Source: Modestobacter sp. (GTDB taxonomy: Bacteria > Actinomycetota > Actinomycetes > Mycobacteriales > Geodermatophilaceae). Taken from it: a stretch of 14,865 nucleotides of DNA. Below, in pieces: positions 1 through 6,149 of this stretch. Under the pieces are notes generated by a model. It ran no database searches and was not told the origin of the DNA. It was given only the letters and a program-made list of their open reading frames with translations. The stretch lies in contig JAOPVN010000614.1 of the NCBI GenBank assembly GCA_025966175.1, positions 1-14,865 on the forward strand. Direction: 5' to 3'. Every line of letters begins with the position of its first letter. Position 1 is the stretch's first letter. The translations under genes and the position numbers were made by a program.

Positions 1-125
1 AGGGCGACCTGGTCGACGGCACCCCCGGCCACGACCGCGGCGACGGCGGCGAGACGGACACCGTGCTGACCACCGACGACGAGGCGCAGCGCGACGACTC
101 CGTGACCCGTCCGGGCAACGTCTGA
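1..125 (+). CDS. C-terminal end of an unidentified protein (partial)
   Basis: A frame open from the left edge (first full codon at base 3) runs to a TGA at 123-125. It gives about 40 residues rich in Asp, Gly and Thr, ending in TRPGNV. The piece is strongly acidic and has no hydrophobic stretch, so it looks like a disordered tail. Its codon third positions are mostly G or C, like the neighbouring genes, which supports coding. I do not recognise the family and cannot assign a function. The start lies outside the window. Confidence 0.5.
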   Translation, partial: GDLVDGTPGHDRGDGGETDTVLTTDDEAQRDDSVTRPGNV

Positions 126-127
126 GA

Positions 128-146
128 GAGCCCGGACCGGGGGCTC
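128..146 (+). terminator. Possible weak hairpin terminator
   Basis: GAGCCC at 128-133 can pair with GGGCTC at 141-146 around a 7-base loop, three bases after the stop of the partial gene. There is no T run after it. The stem is short, so this is only a candidate terminator; it lies just upstream of the TAGGGT hexamer of the next gene. Confidence 0.3.
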
Positions 147-152
147 GGGTCC

Positions 153-158
153 TAGGGT
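153..158 (+). promoter_or_regulatory. -10-like hexamer of a probable leaderless promoter
   Basis: TAGGGT ends 7 bases before the ATG at 166. In actinobacteria a TANNNT box placed about 7 bases before a start codon commonly means transcription begins at the start codon itself. No convincing -35 box is visible about 17 bases upstream. The same arrangement recurs before the next two genes. Confidence 0.5.
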
Positions 159-165
159 CGGAGAC

Positions 166-921
166 ATGCCCGAGAGCGAGCACCTGGCTGGACGGCGCGC
201 GATGGTGACCGGGGGTGCGTCCGGGATCGGCCACGCCTGCGCGGTCCGGCTGGCTGCGGCCGGCGCGGCCGTCCTGGTGGTCGACCGGGACGCCGCCGCG
301 GCCGAGGCCGTGGCGGCCGAGGTCGGCGGCACGGCCCTCACCATCGACCTGTCCGACCTGGACGCCGTCGACCGGCTGGACCTCGACGTCGACGTGCTGG
401 TCAACAACGCCGGCCTGCAGCACGTCGCGCCGGTGCACGAGTTCCCGGTGGACCGGTTCTCCTACATCCTTCGGCTGATGGTGGAGGCGCCGTTCCGGCT
501 GGTCCGCGGGGCGCTGCCGCACATGTACGGCAGCGGCTGGGGCCGGGTGGTGAACATCAGCTCGGTCCACGGGCTGCGCGCCTCGCCGTACAAGGTCGCC
601 TACGTCACGGCGAAGCACGGCCTGGAGGGCCTGTCCAAGGTCGTCGCCCTGGAGGGCGCCGAGCACGGGGTGACCTCCAACTGCGTGAACCCCGCGTACG
701 TGCGGACCCCGCTGGTCGAGGGGCAGATCCACGACCAGGCGAAGGCGCACGGGCTCACCGAGGACGAGGTGGTCGAGCGGGTACTGCTCGAACCGGCGGC
801 GCTCAAGCGCCTGATCGAGCCGACCGAGGTCGCCGACGCGGTGGCCTGGCTCTGCTCCCCCGCGGCGACCTCGGTCACCGGCAGCTCCCTGGTGATGGAC
901 GGCGGCTGGACCGCGCACTGA
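166..921 (+). CDS. bdhA: D-3-hydroxybutyrate dehydrogenase (short-chain dehydrogenase/reductase)
   Basis: A 251-residue classical short-chain dehydrogenase/reductase, the usual length. It should oxidise D-3-hydroxybutyrate to acetoacetate with NAD+ in the cytosol, linking ketone-body or polyhydroxybutyrate breakdown to central metabolism. The cofactor motif TGGASGIG is at residues 15-22 and NNAG at 80-83. The catalytic Ser133, Tyr146 and Lys150 are in place. Substrate residues known from Pseudomonas fragi HBDH (Gln94, His144, Lys152, Gln196) all reappear at a constant offset of nine: Gln85, His135, Lys143 and Gln187. This, plus the stretch YVRTPLVEGQI, makes the assignment specific rather than generic. 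The tetrad Asn is replaced by Met105 or a near neighbour. The ATG at 166 has GGAG only about 3 bases upstream, too close for a normal ribosome site, and TAGGGT at 153-158 fits a leaderless start. It stands alone, without acetoacetyl-CoA genes beside it. Confidence 0.88.
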   Translation: MPESEHLAGRRAMVTGGASGIGHACAVRLAAAGAAVLVVDRDAAAAEAVAAEVGGTALTIDLSDLDAVDRLDLDVDVLVNNAGLQHVAPVHEFPVDRFSYILRLMVEAPFRLVRGALPHMYGSGWGRVVNISSVHGLRASPYKVAYVTAKHGLEGLSKVVALEGAEHGVTSNCVNPAYVRTPLVEGQIHDQAKAHGLTEDEVVERVLLEPAALKRLIEPTEVADAVAWLCSPAATSVTGSSLVMDGGWTAH

Positions 922-946
922 AAGAGGACCCCCTGCCCCCCAGGAA

Positions 947-999
947 GGACCCCGTCCTCCTCACCCTCGCAGGCTCGGGGCGAGCCTCGGGACGGGGCC
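947..999 (+). repeat. Dispersed imperfect palindrome, copy A
   Basis: A 53 bp element whose ends pair (CCCCGTCC near 950 with GGACGGGG near 990) and whose centre forms a perfect 7 bp stem with a 3-base loop (AGGCTCG-GGG-CGAGCCT, 971-987). Its core, with CACC-CTCGC and GCTCGGGGCG, reappears in reverse complement at 2840-2890 and 2963-3017. It sits after the bdhA stop and could act as a transcription terminator or be a REP-like or miniature mobile repeat. Confidence 0.6.
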
Positions 1000-1037
1000 A
1001 TGGACGCTCGAGGAGGGGCCCTGCAGGGGGCCCGACC

Positions 1038-1043
1038 TAGGCT
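1038..1043 (+). promoter_or_regulatory. -10-like hexamer of a probable leaderless promoter
   Basis: TAGGCT ends 6 bases before the GTG at 1050, the spacing expected when the transcript starts at the start codon. No clear -35 box is seen; a GGGCCC-rich near-palindrome (about 1015-1033) occupies that place. Confidence 0.5.
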
Positions 1044-1049
1044 GGGCGG

Positions 1050-1937
1050 GTGCCTCCGCTCACCGCTGTCCTGGCCTTGCGCGAGGACGAGTGGACGGCG
1101 CGCGAGGCGGCACACCAGCGCCGGATCGACACCTGGCTGGTGCCGCACCAGCAACGGCGCCGGGACGGCGTGGCGCACCCGGTGTGGGACTTCCTCTTCA
1201 CCTACTACTCCGAGACGCCCGGCCGGCTGCGCCGCTGGCATCCCGGGGTGGGTCAGGTCCTCACCGGCGATGCGGCGCGCGCCCGGCTGAGCTGGCCGCT
1301 CTACACCGAGGCCGGCGACGGGGTCACGGTCGACGTCGAGGCCCTCCTCGCCAAGCGGAGCGCCGCGGTCGGCTGGGTGCACGGCCTGCTGTCGGCGACG
1401 GCGGGGCGACCGGCCCAGTTCGGCTGTTTCGGGCTGCACGAGTGGGCGATGCTCTATCGCCCCGGCGACGGCGAGGTGCGGCACGAGCAGCTGCCGCTGC
1501 GGCTGGGTCAGGCGGGCACCGACGCCGTCGTCGAGAGCCACCGGGTGCAGTGCAGCCACATCGACGCCTACCGCTTCTTCACCCGCGCCGCGGAACCGCG
1601 CAACACCCTCACGCCCACCCGGGACACCCAGCAGCAGCTGGAGCAGCCGGGCTGCCTGCACGCGACGATGGACCTCTACAAGTGGGCCTACAAGCTCAGC
1701 CCCGCCGTCCCGGGGGAGCTGCTGGCCGACTGCTTCGCCCTCGCCGCCGACGTCCGCGAGCTCGACATGCGAGCCTCCCCCTACGACCTGCGGGAGCTCG
1801 GCTGGGTGCCGGTCGCGATCGAGACGCCGGAGGGCAAGGCCGAGTACGTCGCCGCCCAGCGCGGGTTCGCCGCCCGCGGCGCCGCCTTGCGGGAACGGCT
1901 GCTCGAGGTGTGCCGGGCGCTGCTCGGCGAGAGCTGA
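1050..1937 (+). CDS. Conserved actinobacterial protein of unknown function
   Basis: A 295-residue protein starting at GTG. I recognise it as a conserved actinobacterial family from memory. Some database entries for such proteins carry the name '3-methyladenine DNA glycosylase', but I see no helix-hairpin-helix or other glycosylase signature here and would not transfer that function. Strongly patterned segments are HPVWDFLFTYYS followed by LRRWHPG (residues 43-66), FGCFGLHEWAMLYR (about 124-137), a Cys-Ser-His segment, and GCLHATMDLYKWAYKL. They are rich in His, Cys, Trp and Tyr, which suggests an enzyme with a metal or polar active site. There is no signal peptide and no membrane segment, so it should be cytosolic. 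The GTG lies 6 bases after TAGGCT, fitting a leaderless message. Its stop is 17 bases before the next gene, which has its own -10-like hexamer. Confidence 0.8.
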   Translation: MPPLTAVLALREDEWTAREAAHQRRIDTWLVPHQQRRRDGVAHPVWDFLFTYYSETPGRLRRWHPGVGQVLTGDAARARLSWPLYTEAGDGVTVDVEALLAKRSAAVGWVHGLLSATAGRPAQFGCFGLHEWAMLYRPGDGEVRHEQLPLRLGQAGTDAVVESHRVQCSHIDAYRFFTRAAEPRNTLTPTRDTQQQLEQPGCLHATMDLYKWAYKLSPAVPGELLADCFALAADVRELDMRASPYDLRELGWVPVAIETPEGKAEYVAAQRGFAARGAALRERLLEVCRALLGES

Positions 1938-1942
1938 CGTCG

Positions 1943-1948
1943 TACGGT
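1943..1948 (+). promoter_or_regulatory. -10-like hexamer of a probable leaderless promoter
   Basis: TACGGT lies 6 bases after the preceding stop codon and 6 bases before the GTG at 1955. This spacing supports GTG 1955, rather than GTG 1951 in another frame, as the start of the phosphatase, read from a leaderless message. Confidence 0.45.
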
Positions 1949-1954
1949 CGGTGG

Positions 1955-2794
1955 GTGACCTCCACCCGAACCGACCGCTGGCTGCACCTGGACGGGACGA
2001 CGAACACCCGGGACCTGGGCGGGCTGCCCACGGTGGACGGCGGGGAGACCGCGTTCGGCCGGGTGCTGCGCAGCGACAACCTGCAGACCCTCAGCGAGGC
2101 CGACGTCCGCACCCTGGTCGAGGAGGTCGGCCTCACCGAGGTCGTCGACCTGCGCACCACGGCGGAGATCCTCATGGAGGGCCGCGGCCCGCTGCGCGAC
2201 GTCGACGCGGTCACCCACCGGCACTTCACGCTGCTGCCCGAGCGCGGGATGCGCACCGACGTCTTCGCCGCCGAGGAGGACGACGAGGAGATCCGCGCCC
2301 AACTCCCCGCGGACTGGATCGAGTCGATCCTGCCGCGTCAGGTGGCTCCCGGCGACGAGGGTGAGCCGCCGGCGGTCCGGTCCTACCTGGGGTATCTGAC
2401 CGACGGTGCCGACAACGTGCTGGCCGCGCTGCGCTCGCTGGCAGCGGGCGGGCCGGGCGCTGCGGTGGTGCACTGCGCGGCCGGCAAGGACCGCACCGGC
2501 GTCGTCGTCGCCCTGGCGCTGGCGGTGGCCGGGGTGGAGCCCGAGGCGATCGTCGCCGACTACGCGCAGACCGCCGAGGTGATCGACGCCCTGGTCGCCA
2601 AGCTGACCGCCAGCCCGACCTACGCCGAGGACATGACCCGCCGGGACGTCGCCAGCCACACTCCGCGGGCGGAGTCGATGCGTCGGGTCCTCGAGGTGCT
2701 CGACGAGCGGTGGGGTGGGCCGGTCGGCTGGCTCGAGGCGCACGGCTTCGGCGCCGACGAGCAGGCTGCGCTGCGCGCTCGCCTGCGGGGCTGA
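1955..2794 (+). CDS. Tyrosine-protein phosphatase, MptpB (PtpB) type
   Basis: A 279-residue protein of the Y_phosphatase3 family, to which Mycobacterium tuberculosis PtpB (Rv0153c) belongs. It should hydrolyse phosphotyrosine, and in the family also phosphoserine/threonine and phosphoinositides. The phosphatase loop HCAAGKDRTG (residues 173-182) holds the nucleophile Cys174 and Arg180 of the CX5R motif, plus the Lys178-Asp179 pair typical of the PtpB branch. The N-terminal NTRDLGGLPT (17-26) and VVDLRTTAE (63-71) are family hallmarks. No signal peptide is visible. The open frame extends upstream, but the region before 1955 overlaps the previous gene, and the family's usual beginning matches GTG 1955. 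Start context is leaderless-like. Mycobacterial PtpB is a secreted virulence factor; here nothing suggests a host and the role is probably housekeeping signalling, which is inference. Confidence 0.87.
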   Translation: MTSTRTDRWLHLDGTTNTRDLGGLPTVDGGETAFGRVLRSDNLQTLSEADVRTLVEEVGLTEVVDLRTTAEILMEGRGPLRDVDAVTHRHFTLLPERGMRTDVFAAEEDDEEIRAQLPADWIESILPRQVAPGDEGEPPAVRSYLGYLTDGADNVLAALRSLAAGGPGAAVVHCAAGKDRTGVVVALALAVAGVEPEAIVADYAQTAEVIDALVAKLTASPTYAEDMTRRDVASHTPRAESMRRVLEVLDERWGGPVGWLEAHGFGADEQAALRARLRG

Positions 2795-2839
2795 GGAGGG
2801 ACCACCCCTCGTCGGGCGGCAGCGGTCCCCGCCTGGCCG

Positions 2840-2890
2840 GGCCCCTTCCGGGTACCGCCCCGAGCTTGCGAGGGGTGGGGGAAGGGAGCC
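2840..2890 (-). repeat. Dispersed imperfect palindrome, copy B
   Basis: A 51 bp element. Read on the minus strand it aligns with copy A (947-999): both hold CACCC-CTCGCA-GCTCGGGGCG in the centre and end in GGGGCC. Its ends pair, GGCCCCTTCC with GGAAGGGAGCC. It lies between the phosphatase stop and the hairpin at 2903-2933. Confidence 0.6.
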
Positions 2891-2902
2891 CTTCCAGCAG
2901 AG

Positions 2903-2933
2903 GACCCCGGCTCCCATCAGGGAGTCCGGGGTC
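2903..2933. terminator. Strong hairpin, probable bidirectional terminator
   Basis: GACCCCGG-CTCCC at 2903-2915 pairs with GGGAG-T-CCGGGGTC at 2920-2933 around an ATCA loop: 13 base pairs with one bulged T. It sits between the convergent phosphatase (plus) and the small gene at 3022-3177 (minus), where a two-way terminator is expected. There is no T run, which is common for GC-rich actinobacterial terminators. Confidence 0.65.
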
Positions 2934-2962
2934 GCGGTGCGTTCCTGGTGACGTACTGGAGC

Positions 2963-3017
2963 GGCCCTCTCGCAGGGTCCCGCCGCGAGCGCGCGAGTGG
3001 TGGGGGAGAGAGGGTCC
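2963..3017 (-). repeat. Dispersed imperfect palindrome, copy C
   Basis: A 55 bp element. On the minus strand it starts GGACCCTCTCTCCCCCACC and continues with CTCGC-GCGCTCG-CGGCGGGACCC, aligning with copies A and B. Its ends pair (GGCCCTCTCGC with GAGAGAGGGTCC, imperfectly). It starts 5 bases after the stop of the small minus-strand gene and could terminate it. Confidence 0.6.
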
Positions 3018-3021
3018 TTCG

Positions 3022-3177
3022 TCAGCGCAGGACGTTGGTGAACTGGCTGCTGTTGGCCAGGGTCAGCAGCTCGTCCCGCATGGCGGGGCTGCTGGTGCGG
3101 GCGACGGCGGCCGCGAGGGCCCGTCGCGTACGCGACGCCTGCCGACGCTGACGCCAGCTGGAGGTCACGCTGCTCAT
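3022..3177 (-). CDS. Small conserved-looking protein, 51 residues, unknown function
   Basis: A basic N-terminal half rich in Arg, Ser and Gln (SSWRQRRQASRTRRAL) is followed by an amphipathic stretch, AAAVARTSSPAMRDELLTLA, ending in NVLR. The frame stays open upstream to 3252, but the ATG at 3175-3177 has AGAAGG 7 bases before it, whereas the upstream extension has no ribosome site and unusual AT-rich codons. I therefore chose 3177. The PAMRDELL pattern is reminiscent of very small proteins common in actinobacteria, but I cannot name the family. It has no membrane segment. The basic helix could bind nucleic acid or ribosomes, which is speculation. It is transcribed alone, facing the phosphatase, with repeat copy C directly downstream and an AT-rich leader with competing hairpins upstream. 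Confidence 0.68.
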   Translation of the reverse strand: MSSVTSSWRQRRQASRTRRALAAAVARTSSPAMRDELLTLANSSQFTNVLR

Positions 3178-3352
3178 GTCACTGCCTTCTTCCGGTGGTC
3201 CCGAGGGGGTGTTACGCCTGTAGTAAAGCAGGCATAGCGCCTGATATTCCATCGGATCACAGGGCGTGTCGCTGAACTTGCCGATGGTTCATTCACTCCA
3301 AGGAGGGACTCGCCATCGATCCCTCATCGCAGCGTCACCCTCGGGACACCAC
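3178..3352 (-). promoter_or_regulatory. Upstream region of the small minus-strand gene
   Basis: This stretch between the small gene and the ptsI terminator is locally less GC-rich than the rest of the window, especially 3211-3260. On the minus strand it includes GGAATATCAGG and CTTTACTACAGG. I see no clear -35/-10 pair at a good spacing, so the promoter is placed here only by position and base composition. GCCTG at 3216-3220, CAGGC at 3229-3233 and GCCTG at 3239-3243 allow two mutually exclusive hairpins. No other gene is visible. Confidence 0.35.
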
Positions 3353-3387
3353 GGAGCCCCGCCGGTCTGCTCGACCGACGGGGCTCC
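3353..3387 (-). terminator. Hairpin terminator of ptsI
   Basis: GGAGCCCCG pairs with CGGGGCTCC (9 bp), then one mismatch, then CGGTC with GACCG (5 bp) around a TGCTC loop. It begins 16 bases after the ptsI stop codon on the minus strand. The sequence after it lacks a T run. Confidence 0.75.
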
Positions 3388-3403
3388 TCAGTGGGGTTCC
3401 GGG

Positions 3404-5122
3404 TCAGGCGCCGGCGAGCACCTCGCGGACGGCGGCCCGCGCCGACGCCGGGTCGGCCGCCGCGAGCGCCACCTCGGCCGCGCGCTGGCAGGTCGCCAGG
3501 TCCACCGTCGCCAGCCGGGCCCCGACCCCGGCCACCGAGGAGGCAGCACAGGACAGCGAGGAGATGCCCATCCCGACCAGCACGCAGGCCAGGGTCGGGT
3601 CCGCAGCCGCCTCGCCACAGACACCCACGGGCTTGCCGGCCCGCTGACCGGCCGCCGCAGTGGCCTGCACCAGCGCCAGCAGCGCCGGCTGCCAGGGGTC
3701 GGTGAGGTCGGCCAGATCGGCCGAGAGCCGGTCGGCAGCCAGCGTGTACTGCGACAGGTCGTTGGTGCCGATCGACAGGAAGTCCAGGTGCTCGAGGAAC
3801 CGGTCGGCCAGGACGGCGACCGAGGGCACCTCGACCATCACCCCGGGCACCATGCCGCGCTCGCGCACCTGCGCGGCGAACTCGGCGGCCTCGGCGACGG
3901 TGGCGACCATCGGGGCCATCACCCACGGGGAGGTGTCGGTGGTGGCCCGGGCCGCCTCGGCGACGGCGTCCAGCTGACGGGTGAGCAGGCCGGGGTCACG
4001 GCGGGCGGTGCGCAGCCCGCGGACGCCGAGCGCCGGGTTGGCCTCGTCCGGCGGGGTGGCGAACGGCAGCGGCTTGTCCGAGCCGGCGTCCAGCGTGCGC
4101 AGCACGACCTTGCCGCCCGGGAACGCGGAGAACACCCCCGCGTAGATCTCCGCCTGCTCCTTCACCGAGGGCTCCTCGGTGCGGCCGAAGAAGGCGAGCT
4201 CGGTGCGGAGCAGGCCGACCCCCTCGGCGTGGGCCTTCGCGGCGGCCCGCGCCCCGGCGCCGTCCTGCACGTTGGCCAGCACCTGCACGCGGTGGCCGTC
4301 CCGGGTGGTGCCCGGGCCACGGTAGGTGGCCAGCGCGGCCGCCGCCTCGCGGGCGGCGCGGACGCGGAGCTCCGCCTCGGCCCGGTCGGGGTCGACGGTC
4401 ACGGTGCCCTGCTCGCCGTCCACCAGCACGGTGGCGCCCACCGGGACGTCGTTCAGGCCGCCGACGCCCACCACGCAGGGCAGGCCGAGCTGGCGGGCGA
4501 TGATCGCGGTGTGGCTGGTCGCACCGCCGAGGCGGGTGGCCAGCGCGATGATCCGGGTCGGGTCCAGCCCGGCGGTGTCGGCCGGCGCGAGATCGTCGGC
4601 GAGCAGGACCGACGGCGTCTCGGGCGCCGGGACGCCGGGCTCACCCTGCCCCGTCAGCTCGGCGACGATGCGGTCCCGGACGTCCCGGACATCGGTCGCC
4701 CGCTCGGCCATCACGCCGCCCAGGCTGGTGAACAGCTCGACGAACTGCTCCGCGGCCGCGACCGTGGCCACCTCCGCGGAGGCGCCCTCACCGATCTTCT
4801 GCTCGACGGTCGACAGCAGCCCGCGGTCCCGGGCCAGCTGCGCCGTGGTGTTGAGGACCTCGGCGCTGACCCCGGTCGCAGCGGCGGCCCGCGCGGCCAG
4901 CCGCTCCGCGACGGCGTCGGCGGCTGCGGTGAACCGGTCCTTCTCAGCGACCCGCTGGTCCTCCGGGACGAACGGTCCGGGGGTCGTCGGCAACTCGACC
5001 GAACCCACCGGGCGGACGACGGGGCCGACCGCCGCCCCCGGGACCACCGGCGTCCCGGTCAGCACGATCGTTCCCACCAGGGTCTCCGTGGGGAGCCGGG
5101 TACCAGTCGGGGTGGTGGACAT
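3404..5122 (-). CDS. ptsI: PTS Enzyme I (phosphoenolpyruvate-protein phosphotransferase)
   Basis: This cytosolic enzyme takes phosphate from PEP and passes it to HPr, the first step of the phosphotransferase system. The start is ATG 5122 with GAGG 7 bases upstream, giving 572 residues, close to the usual 575; the frame is open to 5311 but the extra N-terminus is Arg/Pro-rich and unlike the family. The phospho-histidine motif GGATSHTAIIARQLGLP has His204. The PEP-binding barrel follows, with GVGLLRTELAFF (301-312), LDAGSDKPLPF (344-354), EVPSVAVL (431-438), IGTNDLSQYTLAADR (451-465) and Cys502 in VCGEAA, the acid/base cysteine. All key residues are present. It diverges from fruR-fruK-fruA-ptsH across a 259 bp gap. 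Together these genes supply every protein needed for fructose uptake, so co-regulation by FruR is likely. Confidence 0.96.
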   Translation of the reverse strand: MSTTPTGTRLPTETLVGTIVLTGTPVVPGAAVGPVVRPVGSVELPTTPGPFVPEDQRVAEKDRFTAAADAVAERLAARAAAATGVSAEVLNTTAQLARDRGLLSTVEQKIGEGASAEVATVAAAEQFVELFTSLGGVMAERATDVRDVRDRIVAELTGQGEPGVPAPETPSVLLADDLAPADTAGLDPTRIIALATRLGGATSHTAIIARQLGLPCVVGVGGLNDVPVGATVLVDGEQGTVTVDPDRAEAELRVRAAREAAAALATYRGPGTTRDGHRVQVLANVQDGAGARAAAKAHAEGVGLLRTELAFFGRTEEPSVKEQAEIYAGVFSAFPGGKVVLRTLDAGSDKPLPFATPPDEANPALGVRGLRTARRDPGLLTRQLDAVAEAARATTDTSPWVMAPMVATVAEAAEFAAQVRERGMVPGVMVEVPSVAVLADRFLEHLDFLSIGTNDLSQYTLAADRLSADLADLTDPWQPALLALVQATAAAGQRAGKPVGVCGEAAADPTLACVLVGMGISSLSCAASSVAGVGARLATVDLATCQRAAEVALAAADPASARAAVREVLAGA

Positions 5123-5251
5123 GGTGGCCTCACTGTCTGCTCGAACCCGGGCGGAGGCCCGTCCCGGGGACGGGCGGCGTCGCGGCCGGCTCATGGGCGT
5201 GGTCGTCGGACGTGCGGAGTTGAGGGTGGCGCAGCGACGATGGTGCACCTG

Positions 5252-5265
5252 GTGACCAGAGTCAC
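5252..5265. promoter_or_regulatory. Inverted repeat, candidate operator
   Basis: GTGAC-CAGA-GTCAC is a perfect inverted repeat with 5-base arms in the gap between ptsI and fruR, 9 bases from a second inverted repeat. Its position suits repressor control of ptsI and of the fru operon. Short palindromes also arise by chance. Confidence 0.35.
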
Positions 5266-5274
5266 GAATGAGTC

Positions 5275-5286
5275 TTGACTTGTCAA
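5275..5286. promoter_or_regulatory. Inverted repeat TTGAC-TT-GTCAA, candidate FruR operator
   Basis: A perfect inverted repeat with 5-base arms overlaps the proposed -35 box of the fru operon and reads as TTGACA on the minus strand toward ptsI. A DeoR-type repressor bound here would block both directions. Binding by FruR is inference from position. Confidence 0.4.
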
Positions 5287-5303
5287 CTGATCCCACGTAG
5301 AAC
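5275..5303 (+). promoter_or_regulatory. Candidate promoter of the fruR-fruK-fruA-ptsH operon
   Basis: TTGACT at 5275-5280 and TAGAAC at 5298-5303 are separated by 17 bases, close to the housekeeping pattern TTGACA/TATAAT. Transcription would start near 5310, about 70 bases before fruR. CATAAT at 5328-5333 is a second possible -10 box, with a poorer -35. The region is more AT-rich than its surroundings and includes a small ACA repeat. Confidence 0.5.
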
Positions 5304-5370
5304 AACAACAACGCAGCTCGAAACCCACATAATCGGGCATGCCACCGACAGCCCGGCGCAACGCAGCCCA

Positions 5371-5376
5371 GGGAGG
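5371..5376 (+). promoter_or_regulatory. Ribosome binding site deciding the fruR start
   Basis: GGGAGG lies 5 bases before GTG 5382. An upstream in-frame GTG at 5376 would overlap this site, so 5382 is the better start. Confidence 0.7.
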
Positions 5377-5381
5377 TGACC

Positions 5382-6149
5382 GTGTACGCGGAGGAACGTC
5401 AGCAGGCCATCGCGGGCCTGGTCACCCAGCGCGGCCGGGTCGCCGTCACCGCCGTCGCCGAGCACTTCGGGGTGACCACGGAGACCGTGCGCCGGGACCT
5501 CGCCGTCCTCGAGCGCGCCGGGATGCTGCGCCGGGTGCACGGTGGCGCCGTCCCCGCAGGCACGCTCACCGTGGTCGAGCCGGGCCTGGGCGAGCGGCGG
5601 AGCACCCGCACCGCCGCCAAGCACCGGATCGCCGTCGCCGCGCTCACCCTCCTGCCCGGCACCCACGGGTCGCTGATCCTGGACGGCGGCAGCACGACCG
5701 CGGCGCTGGCCGAGCTGCTCCCCGGGGACCGCTCGCTCGTCGCCGCCACCAACTCGGTGCCGATCGCGGCCCGGCTGGCGGGCTCCCCCGGGATCACGCT
5801 GCACGTACTCGGCGGGCGGGTCCGGGGCATCACCCAGTCCGCGGTGGGCGAGTCCACCGTGAGCGCACTGACGGATCTGCGCGCCGACGTCGTCTTCCTG
5901 GGCACGAACGGCATCAGCGCCGGGCACGGCTTCTCCACCCCGGACGAGGCGGAGGCCTCGGTCAAGCGGGCGATGGCCCGGGCCGGGCAGCGGGTCGTCG
6001 TGCTCGGGGACAGCAGCAAGCTCGGCCACGAGCACCTGGTGCGCTTCGCGGCCGTCGAGGACGTCGACGTCCTGGTGACCGACGACGAGGCCGACCCGGC
6101 CGTCGTCGCCGAACTCGAGTTCTCTGGGATCGAGGTGCTCGTCGCATGA
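5382..6149 (+). CDS. fruR: DeoR-family transcriptional regulator of the fructose PTS operon
   Basis: A 255-residue regulator beginning MYAEERQQAI. The DeoR-type winged helix-turn-helix covers residues 1-57: VAEHFGVTTETVRRDLAVLE is the recognition region and RRVHGGA the hallmark end of the domain. The C-terminal part is the DeoR sugar-phosphate sensor domain, with DGGSTTAAL and FLGTNGISAGHGFSTPDEAEA. Known relatives repress fructose PTS genes and respond to fructose-1-phosphate or a related sugar phosphate; I infer the same here because fruK and fruA follow at once. Its stop overlaps the fruK start (ATGA at 6146-6149), so the two are translationally coupled. Being first gene of the operon it probably controls its own expression, through the inverted repeats at 5252-5286. 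Confidence 0.92.
   Translation: MYAEERQQAIAGLVTQRGRVAVTAVAEHFGVTTETVRRDLAVLERAGMLRRVHGGAVPAGTLTVVEPGLGERRSTRTAAKHRIAVAALTLLPGTHGSLILDGGSTTAALAELLPGDRSLVAATNSVPIAARLAGSPGITLHVLGGRVRGITQSAVGESTVSALTDLRADVVFLGTNGISAGHGFSTPDEAEASVKRAMARAGQRVVVLGDSSKLGHEHLVRFAAVEDVDVLVTDDEADPAVVAELEFSGIEVLVA

Noticed and set aside
3266..5278. 670-codon plus-strand open frame opposite ptsI
   Set aside because: Low-complexity Gly/Arg/His/Gln-rich translation, no motif, and it is antisense to a complete Enzyme I gene.
5123..5311. 63-residue N-terminal extension of Enzyme I
   Set aside because: Extension is basic and Pro-rich, crosses the probable operators, and the ATG at 5122 has a ribosome site and gives the standard length.
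5339..6145. ATG 5339 just after a CATAAT box, in frame with fruK, suggesting a 612-residue protein
   Set aside because: The added part overlaps fruR in another frame and is Arg/Ala-rich without similarity to anything I know. FruK begins normally at 6146 with an ATGA overlap. CATAAT may still be a promoter for fruR.
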